Assembly: GCA_026261815.1 (NCBI GenBank) | Contig: JAMPIT010000484.1 | Span: 9,088,501 to 9,152,500 of the forward strand | DNA from: Monarcha castaneiventris obscurior | Taxonomy: Eukaryota; Chordata; Aves; Passeriformes; Monarchidae | DNA: 64,000 nt | Direction: 5' to 3' | Shown here: positions 1 to 11,700 of the stretch, piece by piece | Layout: each line of letters opens with the position of its first letter | Numbering within the stretch: the first letter of the stretch is position 1 | The notes under the pieces: generated by a model | Seen by the model: only the letters and a program-made list of their open reading frames with translations | Databases searched by the model: none | Told to the model about the DNA's origin: nothing | Program-made: the position numbers and the translations under genes

Positions 1-1065
1 TATGTAACAGCAGGTGTTGAACTTCTCAGTCCACCCCTGTGCAATTAGCAGCCTCAGTGTCTTTGGCCCATTGTGTGGCCCTACAAAATGGCAGCCTGTT
101 CTTGCATTTATCTTTTCATGGCAGGATTAATTTCTATTGCCTTGGAGTGAAATAGTTGTATTCAGCCCTCTGAGTTAAGTGTACCACTAGAAATTACTGT
201 AATATCAGAACCTTATTAGGAAGATGATTAAAGATGACTGTCCTCTCTCATTTCCTTTGCTTTGGGCTTCTCAGCAGCACTGGACATGCTTTGATGGAGC
301 TCTGTGACAAGGGGGAGCAGGCAAGTGCCAGGATACCATGGTGACTTAGCACTCGAAAAGGCTGAACTCAGGAAATACAGATTTTGGCCTCGTTATCATA
401 AGTAACACAGAAGGGATTCTTATTGCAGCAACTTAATCTCCATCTATTTTCCAGCAGAACATTCACAGCCTCACTCTGAAATCAGAAAATTGCCATGTTT
501 TGCTATTTTTACTATTGCTCTCTTTACTCCACCTTCTTCTTATTTCAGCAGCTTCTAACTCGAAGTGTCATAAACCACTGACATCTGACGTTACCTGGGT
601 AGTTGCCTCCTGGAGAGAACTGAGGGCAGACTTTCTTTTGCTTAATTTAGTTCAATTTTGGATCTGATTGTTCATGTTTTATTCAGACAGAGGTTTGCAT
701 GGGGCAGTGTGCCCATGGTGGGGAGGGTGCAACTCACAAAAGAGACTTGCAGCCTCTTCTCTAACCCAGAGTGACTATGTGCAGGGTGCAAGTGCAGTTC
801 TGCCCAGTGGTTTTGGTGTACAGGATGCAAAACTTCAGGGTTTACTTTCCATAGCTGAATAAGAGGCTGTGCAATTAAAATCTTCAAGACAGGCTGGTAT
901 TTTTGGCTCACTGTTGAGTTCTGTTTTGCAAGATGATACAAAACGTATATGTTTCTTGGCTTAGCAGAAATATCTGAAAACAGATGGGCTCTGTCTCCTG
1001 AAGCCTTTCTTTCTCAGAGTTTTTTTTTCTGTGCATCACAGTGGGTTTTTTGCTGTTTTCTACAG
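1..1065 (+). other. ARIH2: Intron of ARIH2 (upstream exons lie outside the window)
   Basis: No coding exon can be supported here. The stretch ends in a T-rich tract and a TACAG acceptor at 1061-1065, just before the first recognisable ARIH2 exon. The short open frames in it have no recognisable content. Confidence 0.6.
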
Positions 1066-4000
1066 ACTTCTGCTGGATGTGTCTGGGAGACTGGAAGACT
1101 CACGGCAGCGAGTACTACGAATGCAGTCGGTACAAAGAGAATCCTGATATTGTAAACCAGAGTCAGCAAGCACAGGCCAGGGAGGCCCTTAAGAAGTACT
1201 TGTTCTATTTTGAGAGGGTAGGAGACATCTCCTTGGCCAGAGCTGCTGTAGCCTTTTAATGCTCCCTGCCTGGTGCAAAGGTCATTGCCAGCAATCTCCG
1301 TGCAAGAAACTGCCCAAAGAGAATCTGTGCAGAATTTTCAGGCCCTGTTGTTTTTCACTCAAAATCCTGCCCTGAAAGTCCCATCCATACCAGTGATGTC
1401 ATACCCAAAGCAAATCGTATTCACTCCTATATTCCCTTGTGCTAGAGAAAATCAGTATTACCTGTGTGCCACTGTACCATGTACCTGCAGGCTGAGTGCT
1501 GCTGCAGTAGATAGATACTGCTCCAATAATTTCCTTTCAGGACTGGGGAACTTCTGTTCCTTGCAGTACATCTTTATACAGACAAAAACGGAATAAACTC
1601 TAGCATGTTCAAAGCTCCGTTGGCTGTAACAAGGTTTTACTAAAATTTAATGTAATCACATTTTTAAAAGTTGCCGTCAGAGCATCTCTGTCCACACAGC
1701 AGGCTCCATGCACCTGGTCATGCCGAGCAACTCTACAGCAGCATCTCTGGAAGAGAATGTGGTAGAGGTTAAATACTGCTGCATTTCAGTTTCCCCATTA
1801 AAATGAGTTTATTCTTCACAGCATGAGCCAAGTACTGTCATAAAATAAATGTCTTCATTCCTGGCTCTCCAGACCAACAGGCTTTGGTAAATAGCCATGT
1901 TTACAATGTGCACATGGATGCTGGAGTTCACTGAGCCCATGTCAAATATTAATTTAAACTCTTGACCTTCCTACAGAAATCCTTTAAGTAGAGGACTCAC
2001 CATGACTTTCCCCCTTGTTAGACACAAGGTCACTGTGTGACCAGAGGGCATTCCCACTCGGAGGAGCTGGGTTTGCTCCCTGCTCTTGCTGCTGTCAGTC
2101 TCTTCTCTACAGCATCCGCCACTTGCTACTGGAGGTGCTGCCTTGCCATTCTTTCCCACAGCATGTCTTGCCTTGCTGGAGTCCTGCCCCACTCCAATTT
2201 CTGCTTGCTAGAGCTTGTGCTTTTACAGCAGTAGTACTCTGTTCTCATGCCATTTTTTTCTTTCCCTGTCTCCCCACCCCTTGCAGTGGGAGAATCACAA
2301 TAAAAGCCTACAGCTGGAGGCACAGACATACCAACGAATCCAGGAGAAAATCCAAGAAAGAGTTATGAACAACCTGGGAACATGGATAGACTGGCAATAC
2401 CTACAGAATGCTGCAAAACTACTTGCAAAGGTGGGTAATTGTGTCATGTTTGGCAGTGAGAAGAGAATACATGCCAGAATGCTAAATTCGTAACACCAAG
2501 TAAGGAAGGAAATTTTAGAGCTGTGGTTATGTGGGACAGTACCTCTGGTCTAGGACATAAACTAACCAAAAATCATCTGGAAGTGATGTCTGTGAAGTTA
2601 TACTCCACAATATACAGACCTGCACAAGTTCTTCCAAGGAAGGTGTAGGAAATTCTACCAGGAAGCGTCCAGTTGCCAGGAGGTAGCTTCTTAGCCTGTA
2701 GTGATAAATGTGACTGTGCTGACTTCCAATACTGAGACTCCTGTCCTTTTCTCTCTCTCTTCCTCCCACTCTTGGACAGTGTCGTTACACCCTGCAGTAC
2801 ACATATCCATATGCCTACTACATGGAGTCTGGTCCCAGAAAGAAGCTGGTAAGATGTTCTGTTCTTTTTTTGCTGATAACTTTTTGGGGTACAGCTGGCA
2901 GCATGCTGGGCTGAATTCCAGAGCTGGGCAGTGTCTGAAATATTAGTCCTCAGTCTGAGGTAAGGACAGGATAAATAGGTGGGTTTGCACCTTCCCTCTT
3001 CACTTCAAGTCGACCAGCAGCTCTGTCCTGTTATACAGTACATTATTTTCCCAGGGGTCTTCACTCCACTTTCACTAACAAGCCATTTATCCAGAATGTT
3101 TTGAGGCTGGAAGTGTGCATTTATTTTTGGTAAGATTTATCACAATGCTGTGGGCCGTATTTCATGTGAAGGGCTGCTAGAGGAGAGCCTTTCCTTGGAT
3201 CAGGGTATAGCTTTGCTTTTTATTCCTGCTGTAACTTCCTTGCTGGCTTGGTGCATCTCATGGGCTGAAAAAGTACAAAGATAACCTTGAATTCAGTGAA
3301 GAGTTTTTCCTTTGACTCAGCTGTCCTGTAAAACCTGTTATAGAATCTTTCTTCATGGCATCATATGTTTTCTAAGGCTTTGGATAGATGTTCTCTTCTG
3401 GATCTGACTGTGCCAGTGGAACAAGTTGCTGCTCCCAGCAGTGGTTAACAGTCTCCTCCACTATGCCTGCAGAGCTGCTTATGAGAGCATTTTGTGTCCT
3501 GTTTATGGCAAAATAAGATGGATTAGGAGATATTTGTCACTTGCAGTGTTTTTAGGCTGACTAGGTTAATTTTGAGTGATGCAGTTTGGGGAGTTTTTAC
3601 CCAAGAAACACCCAGAAGGGGTGACACCATCTAGGTGAAGGTGGATAAGGAGGAGGCACAAACCTGCTCTGCCAGCACTGCTGTCAGCAGAACACATTTG
3701 TCTGCTCCTCAAGTGTAATGTGTGGTATGAATCTGCTCCACTAAACTAGTTTCTTGTTGATGTCTCTAATTTTGCTCTTTGCAGTTTGAATACCAGCAAG
3801 CCCAGCTGGAAGCTGAAATTGAAAATCTCTCATGGAAGGTGGAGCGAGCAGACAGCTATGACAGAGGGGTGAGTATTCTGCTTGCTTGGGCCTGTTGGCC
3901 GGATTTTGTTCCTTGGGCTTAACACTTCTGCAGGAGCACTAAGGCTGTCAAGTGAGGGTTCTGAGAAACTAGATCCAGAAACCACCTTTAGCCAGCAGAT

Positions 4001-4418
4001 GATGCAGAAGCAGAGCACTCACTGCCTTGTGGCAGAGGAGGGAGGGCTGGCTGCAGGGATTCCTTCAAAATGAAACAAGTCCCATAGAACTCTGGAGGAG
4101 ACTGCATGCAGCCTTCTGGTGAAAAGCAAGTTTCTTAAGTGTGCAGCATTTTAGACAGAGCAGGAGCCAGGTAACTGCAGAGGGAGCCCACATAAAAAGG
4201 AAGAGGATCTGGGATCTCATAACCCAGAGTGTGTGTGAAGTGTGTGATGGTTGGTGCTTCTCAGGCTAGAGTTTAGTGTCTTCCTAAGGAAAATGAGGTC
4301 TTCTACAGGGAGTTGTGCTAACAATTTGTATCTTCTCTTTTACCAGGACTTAGAGAATCAGATGCACATAGCAGAGCAGAGACGGAGGACCCTGCTGAAA
4401 GACTTCCATGACACATAA
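1066..4418 (+). CDS. ARIH2: ARIH2, RBR-type E3 ubiquitin ligase, C-terminal exons (5' partial)
   Basis: ARIH2 (TRIAD1) is a RING-between-RING E3 that transfers ubiquitin through a RING2 cysteine and works with neddylated CUL5 ligases. Five coding exons are visible: 1066-1217, 2287-2430, 2780-2848, 3785-3868 and 4347-4418, all GT-AG with consistent phase. The first opens inside RING2 with [19 protein letters not shown]. The next four carry the Ariadne domain ([48 protein letters not shown]) and a helical, coiled-coil-like tail ending KDFHDT before a TAA stop. The roughly 173 residues match my memory of the mammalian protein almost position for position. The N-terminal exons, with RING1, IBR and the start, lie left of the window. 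P4HTM follows downstream on the same strand, as in human. Confidence 0.97.
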
Positions 4419-4801
4419 GAGAGGAGGAAGTGACGGTGCAGGGGTGAGAGCAGCGAGTGAAGTGATGGCAGCTTCACTGGGAGAAGCAGGCACTGCCTCT
4501 GGGAGAACACGGCCAAGGACAAAGCCACCCCTCCCCTTGCAAGTCAGACACATGCAAACACCACCTCTTAGTCCAGTTTGTTCTCTTATCTTTCTGTTTC
4601 TGTTTCTGCCAGGCTAGAGGCCAGAGCTCAGATTGGCATATTTCCTGGGCCATTTCCCTCCTGCCCATGATGGTTTCAGAACGGGAGGGAGTTTTTTTCT
4701 GAATGGCTGTTAATAGTATTAGATCATTACAGTTCATGTAATTTTCAACGGTTGTAAAATTATACAGACAAACCTTAGAATAACACACAACCCTTTTTAA
4801 A

Positions 4802-4807
4802 AATAAA
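4802..4807 (+). terminator. Probable ARIH2 polyadenylation signal
   Basis: An AATAAA lies about 385 bp after the ARIH2 stop. Further candidates, an AATAAA near 5706 and an ATTAAA near 6003, could serve longer 3' UTR forms. The sequence cannot show which is used. Confidence 0.5.
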
Positions 4808-4829
4808 TTGGCAGTGGAGTGTTTTTCCT

Positions 4830-7800
4830 TAATCTGCTTGTAAATTTAATGGGCTTTTCCCCCTCTCCCTTCCTCTAACCCAAAATTCCTCCTGGTCACT
4901 GAAGGAGGTTACAAAATATATCAGCTAGATTTTCCAGTGCTCCTTTAGCAGGGCATTGCAGCATTGGCATTGCATGAGGAGAGTGGCTGGTGTTAAGGGT
5001 GGCTGCTGCTGTGTCTGACCTGACAGTACCGGCAGTGGCCTTGATTCAGTATAATCACATGTGACATCTCTTTTTCTTGTAAATCAGCTGTGCAAAATCC
5101 AGCTATACAAACAAAAGCAAACAGAGGAATTTCAGGGGACAGACCAGGTTAACACTGGGGGATATGCCTTGAGTTTGAGAGAAATTGAGAGAAATCAGAT
5201 TCTGCATTTGATGAATTTTAGGTCTTCCATGTAGATTTTTGCTTTACTTGTTTTTGTGGGGAGGATGTTGTATTGCCAAAGTGAGTGATGAGGGAGTAGT
5301 AGCATACAGTTGTTAATCAAGGCTTGGGGCTTTTGCAGAGTGAAAGAATCCATGTTACAACAGTGCCATGCAGCCTGATAAAGATTATTTGTGCCTCATG
5401 GGTAGCATGGCTGAGAAAATTTGATCTCATTCATCGAAGCGAGACTGAACACCACTACATTATGAGGAGGAAACATTATGTACAACACACTCCCTGGCAC
5501 GTGTTGGCAATGTGGACGGGCACTTGAATACAGGTGCACTGCTTGTGCAGAGCCTGCACCACGCCAGGCAGAAAATTAACTCGCAAAATTAATTTATTTG
5601 TATATTAGTATTGATTCTGGTGGGAACTTATCAGAAAATTGATTGTTAGGAGCATGTGGAGCTTTTTTATTAACATTCTCTTTTCTAATGTAAAATATAC
5701 ACTAAAATAAAAATATGAAAACCTAGTTCATCTTAGTAGGGGTTAACATGAAAAAGGTTACTTAAATGCTGATTCTTGCCTGTTTGCTACAGGAAGCAGT
5801 CCATATATTAGGATTTCACAGATATCCATGTCACCTGCACCAGGAGCTCGTTGTTTGCAGCCAGTAAGGTGCAACTGGAGTCTGATCTGAGGAAATTTTC
5901 ACCTCTGTGGGGAACTCATGGGGTTCTCTTCCATGCTGTATTTGGAAGTGTTGCCTTTGATGCATCCCTGTATTGTTCTTATGCAATGTCACTTGATAAA
6001 GATTAAACTGGTGGGGGGAAGAATGCTAAAGTCCTGCGTGTCAGAATAAGCTAACTGCTGTTGGAGCCTCTTTCATGTACCTGAGACATGTGACCCAGGT
6101 ATTTGCAGCAGGTGTAATTTGGCTCATAGATTTTATCAAGAGTGATGAATTAGTTTAAACAAGGAGTAGCTGTCATAGGAGCTAATCCTGTGGCCACGCT
6201 TGTTGTACACAGCAGAAAATTTCAAACTGAGAGGCCTTTTCCTTCCTCCCTCCTGGTGTGGGATCTATCCTCAGGGAACAGGGGAATGCACTTCGAGGAG
6301 CTGCTGGCCGTGGAGTGAGTGTTACAGCAGAAGCAGCTGAGGGTGGAGAGATGACTGGAGCCAGGGAGCAGGGCAGGGAAGGAGTCTGTGGTTTCTGGGA
6401 GCAGCGCTGCTTGCTGTGCAAGAGATCTCCATAGCCATGGCTCCTTGTGTTCCTGCTCTGTCCTGTTCTGGCTCCCCTCGAGGCTGGAACCATAGAGGTA
6501 GATTTGACCTTGCTCCAGCTACTGTCTCTTGACTTCATTCCTTACTCTGCACCCAGCAGCAGCCTCTCTGTGCCGTCCTCATGATATACCCTAGAGGTCA
6601 ATCTCTCTTCCTCTCCCCTTCCCAAATGATTGGCTAAGTCTTGGCATGCTGCTTCCACAGGACGGGATAGTGGAGGGGGGAAGGTTTGCTGGGACCCAGC
6701 AGTTTGCAGTGAATAGAACCAATGTTTAAACTGTTCTTTAAAAATATAATGTGCAAAGTACTGATTAGGATAAAAGCTGGTGTTCTTGTTGTCTAAACAT
6801 AACTATCTTAACACCTAATCCCTTTGCAGAACAGATATGTGGTGTTTCCTAATCCCTAAGAATTTTCACTTCTGTTACATAATTGTCCAACTTTGAGCTA
6901 AATGAGAATGAGGTTTTGTCTCTCTCCCTCCCAGCCTCCTTCCCTCCCTCCCTCTTCTATGCCCCCACAAAATATTTATCTTTGTAGACAAGCCAGACCA
7001 TATAGCTGTGGCCAGGGTTACTGAACAGGCTGCTGAGATGCTTGGCTGAGGAACAGTAATAAGGATTGCACAGTGCACCCATTAATTTTTTCAAATTTTC
7101 TGAAACTGGAGCTTTGTCAACAGTTCCATTTATTTTTAAACAAAACATTCTTTCTGAAAGTGGCAAAAGTCCTGAGTTGCACCCACAGCTCCTTGCTATA
7201 TTCTGGGAAAACAACAGGACTTGCTCTTGCTCGCCAGGCAGGACCATTCTGTATTGGTGTTGTACAGAAAGTCATAGACTTCAACACGAAATGTGTAGGG
7301 CACAGGGGTTGCTGGCTCTGTGTGTACAGTGAATGACACTGCTCAGGAGGCAGGTGACAGGAAGGAAATGGGGGTTCTTAACACCAAAAGAAAAGGCCGC
7401 TTTTTTCCATTCTAATAAGTACATGGCCCTCTTTGAGTTAGCAAGGTTAAGTAGGTGTAGGTAATAAAAAGTGGCTCAGGAGCCATTTATTCTGAGGTAC
7501 AAGTTTCCCTTTGATGCGTTACTGCTACAGACATGGAATGTTTGCTCTCTTTTTTCTTTTTTGCACTTGTTTCCAGCTCCTGCGCCAGCCCGACACCTCT
7601 CCATCCTTGCATCTGGTACTCTTTTATTTGAGCTTCGCTTGTGTTAGTGCATTGGCCGCCTCATCTCTATTCGTCCTCAGGCTTCCCAGACTGTAACAAA
7701 ACGTTTTCTACTGACACCACAAACTGCATGACTGCTGCCCTGCGCAGCGAAGTTACTGTGCCCGCCCGCAGACGGGGCAGCAGGAGGTTTCTGTACTATA

Positions 7801-8090
7801 GTCTTGCACTCTAAATTTTAGACTTTTTAAGCAGGTGAAAAATAGAACTTTATTTTTAAATGAGGCACTTGTTCTGGGAATTCATTTCTCGGCCCCGGTC
7901 TGGTTGGGGTTGTGGGACAGCGTTGAGGTGTGTGGGAGGGCACAGGACTGCTCCCACCCCTCGCTTTTCTTCGCAGGCACCGGAGAGGGGCATGGTCGGT
8001 GGAAACCGCCCGGGAGATGGTTGCCAGAGGCGTGCCCGTGGTTTATTTGAAATAAATTGCGACTTTCTAACTTCGGCGGTGTCGTGGCTC
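4830..8090. other. ARIH2-P4HTM intergenic region
   Basis: No gene is supported. The left part may be alternative ARIH2 3' UTR. A pyrimidine-rich low-complexity patch lies around 6919-6953. A hydrophobic 61-codon frame at 7511-7696 has no start context or homology that I recognise. GC content and CpG density rise sharply after about 8090, where the P4HTM promoter begins. Confidence 0.5.
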
Positions 8091-8094
8091 TTCT

Positions 8095-8700
8095 TAGCAG
8101 TGGGATGGGGAGGGGCGAGGGGGGCCCGTGTCGCTGTCCCCGCCCGCGGCCGCTGTTCCCGCCCCGCGGTGACGCAGCGCCCGCCGGGCCGTTGCCGTGG
8201 TGACGCGGGGCCGGGCGGGCCGGGGCGATGGCGGCGGCGGCGGCGGCGGCGGCGGCGGAGGCGGCGCGGGCCGAGGGGCCCCCGCTGCCCGGCCCGCCGG
8301 GGGGCCGCCCGCGGCCCGTCTGCTCCCGCCCCTACTTCCTCGTCCTCATGGTCTTCGCGCACCTCTACGTCCTCAACGTCCTGGGGCTGCTGCTCTTCGT
8401 GCACCTCAGCGCCGGCGAGCCCGGCGGGCCGCCCGCCGCTTCCCCGCCGCCGCCGCCGCCGCCGCCCGCCCGCGCCCTCCCGCGCCTCGAGGGCATCAAG
8501 GCAAGGCCGCGACCGGGGGCCGGGGCCAGGGCCGCTGACCGCTGACTGCTGACCGCTGCTCTCCCCGCAGGTGGGCCACACGCAGCGGGTGGAGCTGGTG
8601 CCCGGCAGGGCCCACGCCGTGCGCACCCTCAGCCTCAAGCCGCTCCTGTTCGGTGAGTACTGGCCCCGCCGGGGGCAGCTGCTGCCGGGCCCGCCGGTAG
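8095..8700 (+). promoter_or_regulatory. CpG-island promoter and first exons of P4HTM
   Basis: This is a very GC-rich, CpG-dense block with GC boxes and no TATA box. It covers the 5' UTR, exons 1 and 2 and intron 1 of P4HTM. It contains a (GGC)n run at the start codon (polyalanine) and a (CCG)n run near 8445-8470 (polyproline). This is typical of a constitutive vertebrate promoter. Confidence 0.7.
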
Positions 8701-11700
8701 CGGGGGGGGTTCCGTCCTGGCGGCGGAGCGCGGTGTGTGTGTGTGCGCGTCTGTCTGACACCCGCCGCTGTCTTACACCCACTCGGGGGAAGATGACTTC
8801 CCGCGTGTTTGCATCACCTCCCTGTGCTGCTGCTCCTTGGGGCTGCGTTAGAAAGAGTGTGGTATCGTTCAAGGTATTTTGATGTAAAATTCGCAGTGAT
8901 TACTTATTCTGGATGGCTCACTTTGAAGAATTGGGAAGATTAACCTTTCCAGATTTTTCAGATTCTCTGTGAAATACTAGGACTAGACAGCAGATCACTG
9001 GCAAGAACCATGAAGAAGCTGCTCAATGTAAGGAAAGGACAAGAGATACCCAAACTTCTGTTAATAAATTATGAAAAAGCAGTTTATTGTTGGTGCTTTA
9101 GCACTGAGGAAATGAGTAACGGGAGAATTGATAGATTTTGAGTCTTCCAGCATTTCTTGTTCTGTTCTAGATTTACCTTTATTTTTGGCTTCTCTGATAC
9201 ACCACCACACAACATCTGCCTTTCAGATATTTTTAAATCTTCTTTACCTTTCTGTGAGGTTTTGCTGTCGGTGGTCAAGTCTCACTAATTGAACTCTGTG
9301 TTCTGGAAATCCACTGACATTATGCTAAATAATTTGCGGGGGGGGCGGGGAATGAATCATTACAAAATTCCTACTACTCCAAAGTCAGAGAAAACCTGTT
9401 CTTTCTGAAAAGAAAGTAGAGAATCTTTCAGATGCTTTCTCAATAATATAAATAGAGGGGTTTTTTCTGGTTCCAAGTAGATAATCTACACTGAAAACCT
9501 CACCATAAATTTCTTAGTGGATTTCTGTCTAACATTACCTAAACCGACACACCAACCTGGAGCTGATAACCCCACAGCATCACAAAACTGATGTCATTAC
9601 CAGAACCACAGTCTGAGGCAATTGCTCTGGTTTTCACTCAGGAAAACCCCTGTCTCCTTTTTCCCAGCCTTTCCAGTTCCACTGAAACAGTTGGTCCTGG
9701 CCTGCAAGGAAGGTGCTTAGGATGATAAAAGGCAGGTTTGTCCTGGCAGCAGTAATCCTGCAATTTTTAGCTTCTTGTTCCAGCACCTCCATTGTTTTTG
9801 AGGGAAGCTTTGCTCCCTGAGGATGCCATCACAGACTGTGACAGACATTCACCATTTGAGATGCCATGAGTCTGTTTTCCTTTGTCCTCCGATAAGGAGT
9901 CCCTTATTTAGAAACTGCAAGTTGCAAGACAATTCTTATCTCCCGGATGAACCTGCCAGGAGCCAGCTCTGACTTTAAAAGACTTCCAGAGACTTCTCTA
10001 TCTATGCAAGCAGTACCACTGTAATTCAACTGGTATAAAAAAATTAATTCATTGCATCTCTGTTGCTTAAATTAGTGTAAGTGTGTATTTAATTGGTTGT
10101 GTTTGGTAAATACAGAAGTCCTTAGTAAAGACTCTTGAGTTTCTGGGGATTTAACAAGAAGTGCTGCAGCATACAAGAGCCAATTTAAGGAAACAGTGCC
10201 TGGTCTGTCATCTTTGCTTTCAGCAGAGCAGGCTGCAGTGGGACCACAGGAACAGACACTCATGAATGATTTAATGTGTTCTCTGGGCTTCAGAGCATGG
10301 GCTGGGCATCTTAGGGGAACTTCAGGTTTATTTTTTAAGTGTAGGTAAGTCACATCTGCATGAAACCCAAGTGTATTTTATGGAACTATGAAAAAAACCC
10401 CCTGCCCTATTTTTTCCGCCCTCTGGCTACAAGGCATCATTTCTAAAGCTTGTAAGTCAGACCATCTGTGCACTTTTCAGTTGGGAAACACTAGTAATGA
10501 AATAGCCCTACTAATAGAAAACAAATCAGACAAAGCCTTTTCAACCTTCAGAGCTTTTATGTGTTCTGTTCTCCAAATGCAGTCTGTTCAGAAGATATTG
10601 CCATTGCAGGGACCACCTGACAGCAGATTCTGTGGACTGGGCAGCAGATTTTAAGACAAGACAGTGGGGAGGAATAAAAATAGGAAAAATTGCTGTGTTT
10701 TTCTTCTGAGCCTCAGGGAGGAGAAGTAATCACTGCACAAATGTCAGGGCGCAGCTGAATTGCAGTGTGTGTGTCTGAGCGCTCATTTCAGCCCACACTG
10801 GTGTGAGGAGGAGCCCACAGCGTGGGTTATTGGTGTGCCTTGTGAGCACGGGGAGGCAATGTGTCTCCAGCAGGCCAATGTGTCTCCAGCAGCCTGCAGC
10901 TGTCTCTGCACAGGCATCACCAACAAGGCAGAAAGCATTCCTCCCAAAGGCTGTTTTTTCCCCTTGTTTTCTTTTATTTCAGCCAATATAGAAAACTTTC
11001 CATGGACAGTGCTTTGTTAGGCAGTAGAAATACGACTCCTTTTCTCATTTGGGGATTTGCTGTTTTCTGCTCTGTGGTCTGGAACACAGTGCGTACCCCT
11101 GCAGGGAGTGACAGTCCTGCTTGGACGAGAGAGTGAGCTGCAGAGAACTTGGTGAGACTGAGTTTTCCCATATTTTCTGTCTTCCTTGTATACCGGTGGA
11201 AGGCCAGGCAGCTGTGGAAGGTTTCTCCCCTGCTCCCATATTGGAACTGCAATGTCCTACTGTGCTGGGGCTGGGACTCACCTCCCAGTCCCAAGCAAAG
11301 CTGCTGTTCACACCAAAGCAGAGCTTTGAACAGCTGATGTCTCACTCATGCTCTGCTTTTCTCAACATTCTTGTGATATCCCCAGTTACCAGAATCTTCT
11401 GATCCACGCTGAATTTCTGATGTGGAAGAATAGTTTTCCCTGTCATGTAGAAACCCTCAGCTATCTGCTCTGTGCCTTTCCTCCTTGAGAATGGCTGTTT
11501 CCTTTTGCCTGTATGGATGCTCATCAACTCTCAGCACAGGAAGCTGAAGGGACAGCCTGACTCAAGAGCAGAGTTCAGCATGTAGTTTTTAAGGAGCTGG
11601 GCATAGCCGGCGTGGGTTCCTCTCTCGGTTAATTTGCCTCAGACTGTTCAAGAGTAAAGTATTTGCTCCATTACATAAAAAGTATCACTTTGCAGTCCAA

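Noticed and set aside
7511..7696. Hydrophobic 61-codon frame before P4HTM
   Set aside because: A pyrimidine-rich stretch translates as hydrophobic by composition alone. I see no homology or gene context.
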